Part shown: positions 39,001 to 47,335 of the stretch, piece after piece
Numbering within the stretch: the stretch's first letter is position 1
Layout: every line of letters begins with the position of its first letter
DNA from: Rhabdornis inornatus
Lineage: Eukaryota; Chordata; Aves; Passeriformes; Rhabdornithidae
Direction: 5' to 3'
Assembly: GCA_013397075.1 (NCBI GenBank)
Contig: VWZS01004498.1
Coordinates: 124,001-188,000 of the forward strand
Length of the DNA: 64,000 nt
Notes under the pieces: generated by a model
Seen by the model: the letters and a program-made list of their open reading frames with translations, nothing else
The model's database searches: none
What the model was told of the DNA's origin: nothing
Program-made: the position numbers and the translations under genes

Positions 39001-42000
39001 CCTGTGTGGCCCAGCATCTGAGAGCTGATCTCCACATATACCCCAACCTCTGCACCTGCTGATTTTGCAGTGATGCTCTGAATAAGACTCTTCTCTGTAT
39101 TGCAGTTGTGGAAACACTTTCATTTTACTTTTGGTGACTCAGTTGTCACAGCAGAAATACTGACATTAGAGAGAAAAGGGGGAGGGCTGATAAAATAATT
39201 CCTGCCTATTGGAAGCATTAACAGCTAGTGATCCTGTCACTGCATTTCTGAACCTACAGAAATGGTAGAAACAGAAACCTACATCTCCTTTCCTACTAGG
39301 CTTTGTTTAAATAAGTATATATGTTGCAATATCATCAATAATGAGAGAATTCTGTGCATTCCCAGCAGTTAACCCCAGAGATACCTTCAAGGAGGACCTT
39401 CTGCTTTCTTTCCTTCCCTTTTTCCCATGAGATTACTCTGTCTCTGCTTATGGAGAAGTAGAGGGGAAGGATAAGAGAGCAAAAGTACAAAGAAACTGGA
39501 AGAAGCAACCAAGGTGCTAACAAAGTCTACATTAAAATTAATTCTCTGCATCAATTTTCTCTGCTCTCCAGTCTAGAGCCGACTAAAGTGATGGCTTAAA
39601 AAGAGGCTAATGGTTATTATGGTTACTGTACCAGCTCCTCCACAGTGCAGTGGCAGTGGTGATGATGGTAGCTGTGATGATCCAAACCTTGTGTTTTGAA
39701 AGTTCCTCTGTTTTTCCCAAGCTACAAGCATTACTCTAATGAAAGAGGTGACTTTGTAGATCAGTCTTACTTCACTAATTCGGGGGATCTTTTTTCCCAA
39801 CAGAACCCAAAGGATCTGGTGGAGGTGGCAGCGGTGGCTTTGGAGGAGGTGGCAGTGGCAGCGGCGGGGGTTTTGGTGGCAGCAGTGGTGGCGGCTTCGG
39901 TGGCGGTGGACCACCTGGCCTTGGAGGCCTTTTTCAAGCAGGAATGCCAAAGCTCAGATGTACTGCAAGTCGAGATGCTGGTAAGAAAGACCTTGAATTT
40001 CCAGTGTGAAAAAATGACATTGCTTAAAACCTTCATAGCACTGCAATAAATTACCTGCTGGGATTCAGAAAGCCAGCAAATATTGTAGGCTCTTGGGAAA
40101 TGTAATTTTCAGCTTGAATCTTGTTTTATTCTTACTATTAGGTTTTATGAGGGAGAAGCCAGACTCCCCTTCCACCCATCCTCCTCGTTTTTGGTGAAAA
40201 CTAATGATCTTGGTAGTGTTGAATGGCTGCCTGCAAAGTATAGTCAGTTGGGTTGGGTATAGTCAGCTGTTGGGTATGCAGGAACAGAGGAGGATCCAGG
40301 CTAATTCTTTCTTGTGCACCAGGAAAAAGGATCTACTTTCCAAATGGAAAGTACTTGTGTCAGCTCCACAACAGTGTGATTTGCTGCTTAGGGAGTGCAT
40401 GAGGCATCCCAGCTGGCTGGTACGCACACTGCAGATGGAGGCTCGTCTGGAGCGTGCTTCTGGCTGACAAAACAGCTGCCCCAAGCCTCATGCCCCTTTA
40501 AATAAAGGACAGCTGGAGCCACTGAGTTTTTATAAGTTTAAGGACATAGGATTTCATACTTGTTGAAGAAGGATTATGCAGTGGGGGTTGTAGAGTGTTA
40601 CAATTATTACATATTTTATAGCCTAACATAATTTTTCATCACAGCACATGTGTACAAAACAGTCTCTTGCAGCTGGTATTTTCTATTGTGTCACAGTCTG
40701 TTTTGGGGAACTTGTATTAATACAAAAGTTCCTGGCATTGCAGAACAGTACTTGTGAACTGCAGGGCCAGCTGCCTTCTTCCTGATATGCACAACTACAT
40801 CCCTAGATCACAGCTACTAGAAAGGGCCGAAAAGAGCTTTTTGCTGAACTTTTGTTGTTAAATGTAATTTAAATGTGATTTAAAATTTAAATTTGTAATT
40901 TTTCTCTCAGGTTGATGGTATTCAGTACTTGTTCTTCACCCTTTTCTTCCCTCCATGTTTTATTGCTGGCTGGTATGATGGCTGCATCACTTGGGTTACT
41001 TTATGGGCAGTTAACTCATGCCTCATAAGCAGTATCAGGATGTCAGCTGGTGCTCTGGAACGGTTTCCCGTGGTACCAGTGGCCGAGCCTCAAGGCAGGG
41101 GTGCGACGTGCCGGGTTGCGCCCTGGCCGCTCGCAAAGCCCGTTCGGAACCGCAGCCCCGGTGCCACGGTGCTGATGCTCCGTGTCCTGTGTCCGCAGAC
41201 GCCGGGGGAGGCCGGCCGCCCGTCCNNNNNNNNNNNNNNNNNNNNNNNNNNNNNNNNNNNNNNNNNNNNNNNNNNNNNNNNNNNNNNNNNNNNNNNNNNN
41301 NNNNNGTCCCCCGGCCCACCCTCGGCGCCCCGGCGCCCCCGCTGCCCCCCGGCAGGCCGGGGCCGCCCCCGGTTCCGCCCGCCCCCGCCGGCGACGAGAT
41401 GCCGCGGCTGCCGCAGAGGAACATCTCGCTGGGGTCGTGCCCGGCGCCCGGCGGGGGACGCTCCGGACCGCTGCCCCCACCACCCGGAGAGAGACCGCCG
41501 CCGCCTGTCAGAGACCCGCCCGGCCGCTCAGGTAGGGAGCGGGCACTGGTGGCACGGGGAGAGGCTGCTTCGGCCGGGACAGGTCGCTCCGGGTGATGGT
41601 GCTTTGGCCATGCCTGCACCAGCTTCCCACGCGCAACAAACGCATCCCAGGATGACATCCCTGTTAGGCACTAGGGATTCTGCAGCTGGAAGCGAGGGTT
41701 TGTGGGCATCACAGTGGCTTAAGGAAAGTCAAAGTGCATCACCAGTGTGCTCACGTGTACTTTTACAGATCTTGGTAACTTTCATTATAGTCACTGTAAT
41801 TGAAAAGGGTTACAAATGGATTTCCCCATTACGTTCTTTGAAGTAAAGAAGCTTCTAGTGAAGTGACAGCATCTGACTTCCTGAGTCAACCAGCGTGAGC
41901 TAATGGTCGTGTTCTCGCGAGTGGAGGCTTTTGGAACCTGACCTTCTATGTGTTCGGAGACACAAACACAGTCAAATACGAATTGCTTTAATGAAAGACC

Positions 42001-45000
42001 TAGCCAACAGTTGTTAAACATAATAGCACTTGTTACAGTGTGACTAAGTGTTGTTACTTGCCATATGTAGATATCAAATTAGACGAAAAGTAGAATTGTC
42101 TCCTTGGTGCAATTTCATAATGTACTTTGTCCTCTGTGACAACTGTTGTTCATAACTTTTAAGAATTGCATCGTAACTCAGCTCTCTGGTACCTGGTAGT
42201 TGTCCATTTGGAGATGAGAGAATGTAGGCACAATCAAGCCCCGTAACATCAGGTGGAGAAAAGCATTGCACAGAAGATACTGCTGGGAAACTCCACAGAG
42301 TTGCCTTTCATTTCATTCTTTGGAATAAACTCAGACGTCATCTCTAGCCTGCCCAGTCCTAGACAATAGAAATGAATGTCGTGGGAGCTCCCACAGACAG
42401 CAATGTTGCTTTCCAGCTCCTTGAACCAGTCTGGATCTTCAACACCTACAGCAGCTGTGCAGCTACAGAAAATAGTGGTCCTGAAATTGTGCTTTGTGGA
42501 GCTGGTTGCCAGCCCAGAGGATGGCACAATGCTGGTGCAGCCTGCAGTAAATAAATCAGAGAAATCCCATTACCATTGACTGGGGAGTGGATCAAAGTTG
42601 CAGAGAGTGTCTGCGATTATTCAGTCACTTCCAGGAGTTTGTTCTGTGGTGGCCTTGTCTGCTGCCAGTGCTTTTCTAGTTGACCCTTTTCTGAGGCAGA
42701 TGGTTTTAGCAAACCTGCACTGACTTTCTTCTGGTTCAATTCAGTAAGTAGAAGGAAGTCATAGCAATACATTCTAAATATAAATACACTTATTCTGGAG
42801 CAGTTCAGTATAGACAATAGAGTTTAGCTAGGTTTAGAGAGAGGGCAGGCAAAACTATTCTGAAAGTTGCTGAATGCTTCTCATTCTTTGAAACCATTCC
42901 CTGAAGGCAAACTTTACTAATTTGTAAAATAAGAAGGGGAGCAAAACTACATGAAGTACAGCATGTTTTTTGAAACGTTTCAATACTTTTTGCTGTAGAC
43001 ACAATATCTACTGCTCTCTTTTTCAAAGTGCATGTCTGCAGATAGATTTCATAAACACAGGGAAGCATTTATTGAAAATTAACATAATTGTCAGTTGCCC
43101 AACTGTGCCAAACAGGTAGTGAGACTTTTGAACGTGCATAACTCTCCACACCCTCTGTTTCACCTTGTGTCCTAACCATGGGCACTTCTCTCTCTGGCAG
43201 AAGCAGCTTTCCTGTCTTTCTTTACTTTTCTTATAGAAGCATCCTTCCCTTGCCCTCAGTACAGCCCTGGGTCTGTATTATGTAGGCTGTGCCTTTGTAT
43301 TTGACCTGTCATGCCTGTGCCAGCTACAGATAAACAAACACTGGAAATGCCGGTCTGTGTGTGAGGTCTGTTTCCAGTTTACAGACTGGAAGATGAAGGC
43401 AGATGGATATGCTCCAACTACTGAAAAACCTGTCATGCAGCTTATTTGTTTATAAATGAGTGAGCTGGTGAGTTGCTGCTTAATGCAGCCGCTGCTGGGC
43501 AGAGCTCTCCTGTGTACCACCACAGACCCTGGCTGTGACACCCAGAGGGGACCACTCTGATGGACAAAGAGCTTCTGAGGGTAGCAGGTGTCTTCTGCTA
43601 CACCTCCTCTTGCCTTGCAATGGTACGTAGAAAGGAAATGTCTTACAGTTTGGACCTCCACAGCAGCCTGAATTCCAGCTGGGACTTCTGCTTGTTGTGG
43701 CCATTGTTAATTTAGAGTGGTTTAAAAGTTAGCTTCAAGCATCAGGACCTCTACAGAGACTTCCGTAGCTGAGGGGAAGGGGAACGCTTTCACTGCAGTT
43801 TAGATACATCCTGCTTTTTTGAGCTGTACTCTCCAAATTAGCACTAAATCCCTAGAGAGCCCTGGAGAGCAGGGAAGTGGGCGCTGAGGGCCATTGCCCC
43901 TTTGGGCCAAGGGCCCCAACACAGCCCTTTTTGTTAGCGGGAGACTTTGGGATGTCAGCAGTGGCTTTCCACTGGCAGAGTAACCCCTGGTATGAAATCT
44001 AACAGCATTTGTGTGCTTGTTTCTTGCCTTGTTCTAGGCCCGCTCCCGCCACCTCCTCCCATAAGCAGGAATGGAAGCACTTCCAGGGCTTTGCCCGCTA
44101 CTCCCCAGCTGCCTTCCCGGGCAGGGCTGGACAGCCAGAGAGGTGGAGCACGACCTCCGCTTCCCCCCGACCGGCCGGGCTCGGCAGCGCCACCACCACC
44201 ACCGCCACCCTCAGCAGCTGTCAGAAACGGCTTCCAGGACACAGGGGACGGTGAGCCATTCTCCCACCTGTTTGCCCTCCATAGAGAACGTGTAGTGGCT
44301 TTTGGCCCTGAGACCTCAAAAAAGGTTTGGGATAGAGACTTCATTTCCAGTGCCAACCTTTGATTTCTGACCAACAGAGGTGTCACTTGGGTCTCAATTA
44401 ACCCTGACAGGTCAGAACAGAATAAATATGCCATACATAGAGCAGAATTGCAAAGTCATCAATACAGTCTCCAAAATAACCCTTTGAAAAATACCCTGAA
44501 AAAAGGAAGGGAATTGTTTCAACTCTAATATGAATTCAAACCACAGCTACGCTGATGCTTTGGAAGTCGGAACAAGTTAGATGACTCAAAAGCTGAAAGC
44601 TGAAAAATAGATGAGGGAAGAGATTGTCAGAACATTGCTGAAAATGTCAAGTATCTATTTCTGCTAGTGTTTATTAAAAAGATGTGGTGCAAGATTGCTG
44701 TGTTTTAAAGATTTGTCATGCTTTTCTTTTTAATTGTTTTCTATTTCTATAGAACAGATAAATCCTTCAGTTAATTATGGGAGGCCAAAATTGGTATTCC
44801 TGACATTTATAAGATTAGAAAAAAGCCAACAGAAAATGAAACTATAACTTAGGCTTTTGAAGCATTTTTACACATCAGGTAAGGCAGAAAGATCACAGGT
44901 GTATTTCTTCCTACACAAGTCATTTGCAGGGTTCAGAACATGCAGCTCCTTTACACAGTGATTGCAGCCATTGGAAGTAAACATAGAAAAACTGGATCCA

Positions 45001-47335
45001 GCAGTAACTACATGTACAAATGCCAGGTAGAACTTACTCAGCTGTTTGTTACATTATGCAGTAAAATACAGCAATATCACAAGAAAGTTATGGTTGTGAA
45101 ATCCTGAAGCAAGCAAGTGAAGAAATTACAAAGTTTCAATTAGCCCACACTTTCTTCCTTGCGCTTTCAAAATCAGATGGAGAACAGAGCTCTTGGAACA
45201 TTTCCTATTATTTCAATGAAGAAACTGGTTAGCTTGCTTTATTTAGACTTGTATAGACTCACTAAGTATAGCAAAAGGGCCCCTGGAGTCTAAAGAAATA
45301 TGGCTTCAAGTGATGCCTTTTTCCATTTTCGACACTAGTTATATACAGGATTCTCTGTCATAAATTTTAGCATAATGATTATTTTTCTTCTTCCAGTATA
45401 AATATTAAAAGAGAAAGAACAGTGCTTATAGGAGTGTGTTTTTAATTATGCTTTTGAGGTTGGTATATCAATGACACATGAATATTGGTAAATTCTATAC
45501 CAGGAACAAAATACTGTTCTGAAGTCGGAGAAACTAGGCAGTTCTGGCAGCATATATATATATATGTGTGTGTGTGTGTTTTAAAAAAGCAGATCTGTTA
45601 CACATGGAAGGGAGCATAAGACTTTAGTGGAATTACAGCTGTTTTCCTGATCTGTGATTTTGCATTAAATTGGCAAAATGATCAGTTAAAGTTGATAAAA
45701 ATTTTCCTTGCCAAATTAACCTAAAGCATCATCATCCCTGACTTCCTAAAAGAATGCTGATTCAGTACTCAGCTGTGTAAGCATTTTGCAATATAAAGCA
45801 CACATTAAACACGATGTCAATGTCAGTTTACTTTCCTAAGCTATGTCAGAAAACTAATGAGTAAATTGCATGGGATTTTTTTCAGATGAATGGGAAAGCA
45901 GGTTTTCTTTTCATCCAATATCTGATTTGCCACCTCCAGAGCCATATGTACCCATGAACAGAAGTTATCCCAGTAAAGTAGCAAGAAATGACAGTAGAGG
46001 TAAGTTGGAATTTCAGTGTAGTGTCCTAAAACCAATGTGCCTAGGGAAGAGTCTGGATGCTGAGGTTTCCAGACTTCTCAGACTAACAGTCTGGTCATCT
46101 TTGCTCAACACACAGGAAAAGCTAAATGCAGGTTCACAGGTACAAGCCCTCTACAAGTTTTTGAGTGAGAAACTGTTTTTTTTTTTATCTTGAAACATGT
46201 ACTGTAAATGACCAGTTCTGCCATTATAATCAGCCCTTCTGCTCTAGGCAGCTAGAACCACAAAATCCCTCAGGACTTTCTCCTAATTTCCCATCTAAAT
46301 TCATGCACAACTCATTTATTTTTGTGCCAGCATCATCCTTGAGTTTAGTTTTCTTCTCTTCTTGTGTGTTAAACTCCTCATGTTTTTTAAGACAACAGTC
46401 GTATCCTCGTCTCAGTTTTTGTTTTGCTGGGCTGATTAAATCCGGATGTACTACACTCTGCTTCCAAGCCATGTTCTCTGATCATCAGAGCTGCTTAGGT
46501 ATACTTTTCTGTTTGTTTTTGTCTTTTCCAATCAGTGTTACATGCTGTTCCAGCTCAGGTTTTAAACATGTCTTCTACAATAGCATGAATGTTTCCTATC
46601 TTCTTTAATGGTATTTTGCCTGGTACACCCAAGGATCGGTTACTTCTTTCAAAATTAGTGACATTGGTGGCTCATAGTTAGCCTGTAATCATCTGTATAC
46701 TCAGATGTTTCTCTCCTGTTTTCAGATGATAAAGTTCTGGTTTGAAGCAGAGATTGCTGTTAGTCTCTGTTCACTTTGCCCTGTTAGCTTTCATCCCGTT
46801 TGTATTAGTCCACAAAGGAAGGCAAAGTAACATACGTATTTTTCTGTGTTTCCTTTTATGAGTTTGCTATGAAAATCTGCATATAGGGAAAAACATTAAG
46901 AGCTTTGAAATTTTACTGTGTTTGGAGCTTGCTGCTTTTTGCTGAGATTTGCATGTATTACAAGTAGCACTGAGAAGTTGTGCCTTCACATAAATTAGTA
47001 AGGCTAACAAGGCCTATCAATCTGTTTTGGGAAGGGGACAATGGACCAAAGTACATGTGCTTTCCAGGCCTTAGGGATAGCATGAGTTTATTTTACAGTG
47101 TTTGAAGTTCTTACGTTGTTTAATAAACTAGCCAGAAATTCTACAAAGATTATTTTTATGGCCAGGCATGAAAATTTGTAGATCTTCACCAGTTACTGAA
47201 TTAATTGCTTGCATGCAAACTCCCCCCTCAAAGAAAGAGTAGGAGGAGTAACACAAAAAAAACCTTCTTTCTCTTGTAGGTGGGTCTGTCCGAAAAGAAA
47301 GAGGTGCCCCCCCGCTCCCGCCTGTACCAAGGTGA
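35974..47335 (+). CDS. WIPF1: WIPF1, WAS/WASL-interacting protein family member 1 (seven coding exons, gap inside)
   Basis: WIP is a cytoplasmic proline-rich partner of WASP and N-WASP. It stabilises WASP, binds actin and profilin, and links to Nck and Crk-type SH3 adaptors to control Arp2/3-driven actin assembly. The coding segments are 35974-36024, 37496-37625, 39804-39980, 41199-41531 (80 N inside), 44038-44250, 45886-45999 and 47280-47335. All junctions are GT/AG and every split codon rejoins in frame. The assembled model is 357 residues; human WIP has 503. The domain order is: profilin-type proline stretch (1-14), WH2 motif with LKKT at 46-49, Gly/Ser/Phe linker (64-97), PGLGGLFQAGMPKLR (99-113), proline-rich region, WASP-binding segment (about 302-340), and a PPLPPVPR tail. 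The start is the first ATG after the acceptor, context accATGc. The gap removes much of the middle, including most of the region reported to bind cortactin in mammals. Confidence 0.97.
36025..37495 (+). other. WIPF1: WIPF1 intron between coding exons 1 and 2
   Basis: Donor gtaagt, acceptor tttttgttttgcag, phase 0, 1471 bases. No nested gene or clear repeat was seen. Confidence 0.9.
37496..37625 (+). CDS. WIPF1: WIPF1 coding exon 2: WH2 actin-binding motif
   Basis: This encodes residues 18-60 and the first base of Lys61. It contains the WH2 (verprolin homology) motif: a short amphipathic stretch GRNALLSDI (32-40) followed by the basic linker with LKKT at 46-49. This motif binds monomeric actin in WIP. 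It is almost identical to human in this part, with conservative changes such as Thr24 to Ser, Asn26 to Ser and Ser41 to Thr. The donor is gtaagt at 37626. The frame would read D-S-K-stop straight into the intron, so splicing here is required. The split codon A|AA gives the Lys of the conserved ILDKPKG. Confidence 0.97.
37626..39803 (+). other. WIPF1: WIPF1 intron between coding exons 2 and 3
   Basis: Donor gtaagt, acceptor gatcttttttcccaacag, phase 1, 2178 bases. AT-rich; no nested gene seen. Confidence 0.9.
39804..39980 (+). CDS. WIPF1: WIPF1 coding exon 3: glycine-rich linker and GLFQAGMPKLR
   Basis: Codes for the end of Lys61 through Ala119 plus one base of codon 120. After PKG comes a Gly/Ser/Phe linker (64-97) built of GGGS, GGF and GSS units, then the invariant PPGLGGLFQAGMPKLR (98-113), which is conserved across the WIP family. 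The tract is shorter than the human one and richer in serine, as expected for a slippage-prone GGN repeat. The region just after it (CTASRD) matches human STANRD. The donor is gtaaga. A 125-codon open frame on the opposite strand is only the mirror of the repeat. Confidence 0.96.
39981..41198 (+). other. WIPF1: WIPF1 intron between coding exons 3 and 4
   Basis: Donor gtaaga, acceptor cctgtgtccgcag, phase 1, 1218 bases. The last 110 bases or so turn sharply GC- and CpG-rich, unlike the AT-rich start. A small imperfect direct duplication (tatagtcag...gttggg twice) lies at about 40239-40277. Confidence 0.9.
41199..41531 (+). CDS. WIPF1: WIPF1 coding exon 4: proline-rich region with assembly gap
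   Basis: Before the gap it reads D-A-G-G-G-R-P-P-V, matching human DSGGSRPP. After the gap it reads RPGPPPVPP, then GDEMPRLPQRNISL, RSGPLPPPPGERPPPPVRDP and PGRSG. All of these have close counterparts in the second half of human WIP (for example TPRLPQRNLSL). The RSGP-PPPP units are the family's adaptor and SH3-binding type motifs, and the second one is completed by the next exon. With 80 Ns the frame is the same on both sides (one C plus 80 N equals 27 codons). Human WIP has about 165 residues between these two flanks, so most of the exon is missing. An intron hidden in the gap cannot be excluded. The donor is gtaggg. Confidence 0.9.
41226..41305. other. Assembly gap (80 N) inside WIPF1
   Basis: Eighty unknown bases lie in a very GC-rich proline-coding tract. 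Both edges are CpG-dense, which suggests dropout of a hard-to-read sequence. Comparison with human WIP says the true missing length is probably several hundred bases. Confidence 0.99.
41532..44037 (+). other. WIPF1: WIPF1 intron between coding exons 4 and 5
   Basis: Donor gtaggg, acceptor ttcttgccttgttctag, phase 1, 2506 bases. It contains an antisense coding-like patch at 42074-42817, listed separately. Confidence 0.9.
42074..42817 (-). pseudogene. Antisense coding-like patch, possible decayed retrocopy (unidentified)
   Basis: Three neighbouring minus-strand open frames follow each other in two different frames: 42817-42617 (66 codons), 42527-42249 (92) and 42271-42074 (65). Their translations look protein-like, with segments such as QLEKHWQQTRPP, DPDWFKELES and LPGTRELSYDAILKSYEQQL. 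This is the pattern expected from a coding sequence broken by a stop and frameshifts. I do not recognise the family. There is no intact start-to-stop gene, and no poly(A) tract or target-site duplication that I could see. Chance open frames of this length occur elsewhere in the window, so this remains a weak call. Confidence 0.2.
44038..44250 (+). CDS. WIPF1: WIPF1 coding exon 5: SH3-ligand proline region
   Basis: It encodes model residues 231-301 plus one base of Asp302. It opens with PLPPPPPISRNGSTSRALPA and then TPQLPSR, nearly identical to human. ARPPLPPDRP, a run of seven prolines, and VRNGFQD follow. Together with the end of the previous exon it forms the Nck and profilin type binding region of mammalian WIP. 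The acceptor (gttctag) and donor (gtgagc) give phase 1 at both ends. The split codon G|AT makes the Asp before the next exon's EWESRF. Confidence 0.96.
44251..45885 (+). other. WIPF1: WIPF1 intron between coding exons 5 and 6
   Basis: Donor gtgagc, acceptor tgggatttttttcag, phase 1, 1635 bases. AT-rich, with a TA/TG microsatellite at 45552-45580. Confidence 0.9.
45552..45580. repeat. Compound (TA)n(TG)n microsatellite
   Basis: About six TA units run into about eight TG units. This is an alternating purine-pyrimidine tract within a WIPF1 intron, about 300 bases before the next exon. It is likely to vary in length between individuals. Confidence 0.85.
45886..45999 (+). CDS. WIPF1: WIPF1 coding exon 6: WASP/N-WASP-binding segment
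   Basis: Codes for the end of Asp302 through Arg339 and one base of Gly340. It begins DEWESRF and continues FHPISDLPPPEPYV, the sequence that wraps around the WH1/EVH1 domain of WASP and N-WASP. Both Phe residues equivalent to human 454 and 456, which are needed for that contact, are present. The residue between them is Ser (TCT), where human has Tyr455. The Tyr of SYPSK (human Tyr475) is kept. The acceptor is tttttttcag and the donor gtaagt. Confidence 0.97.
46000..47279 (+). other. WIPF1: WIPF1 intron between coding exons 6 and 7
   Basis: Donor gtaagt, acceptor ccttctttctcttgtag, phase 1, 1280 bases. The open frame of 147 codons at 46165-46608 is Ser/Phe/Cys-rich chance coding from a T-rich tract. 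Confidence 0.9.
47280..47335 (+). CDS. WIPF1: WIPF1 terminal coding exon: basic tail and stop
   Basis: The last 17 residues and TGA (47333-47335). After the split Gly it reads GSVRKERGAPPLPPVPR, against human GSNRRERGAPPLPPIPR. The Ser at 47285-47287 corresponds to human Ser488, the reported protein kinase C site, and the basic residues after it are kept (RKER). The Ser two positions earlier in human is Gly here. The basic KER patch is part of the WASP contact in the family. Confidence 0.96.

Noticed and set aside
39573..39950. 125-codon His/Ser-rich minus-strand frame
   Set aside because: Mirror of the glycine-repeat exon of WIPF1.
40239..40277. Short direct duplication in a WIPF1 intron
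   Set aside because: Imperfect and under 20 bases per copy; an ordinary slippage event.
41035..41658. Minus-strand frames of 207 and 146 codons over the same exon
   Set aside because: They are antisense mirrors of proline and arginine codons plus the gap.
40929..41846. 305-codon plus-strand open frame across the gap
   Set aside because: It reads the WIPF1 exon in the wrong frame and is long only because the Ns and the GC-rich tract lack stops.
43955..44434. 159-codon minus-strand glycine-rich frame
   Set aside because: Mirror of the proline-rich WIPF1 exon at 44038-44250.
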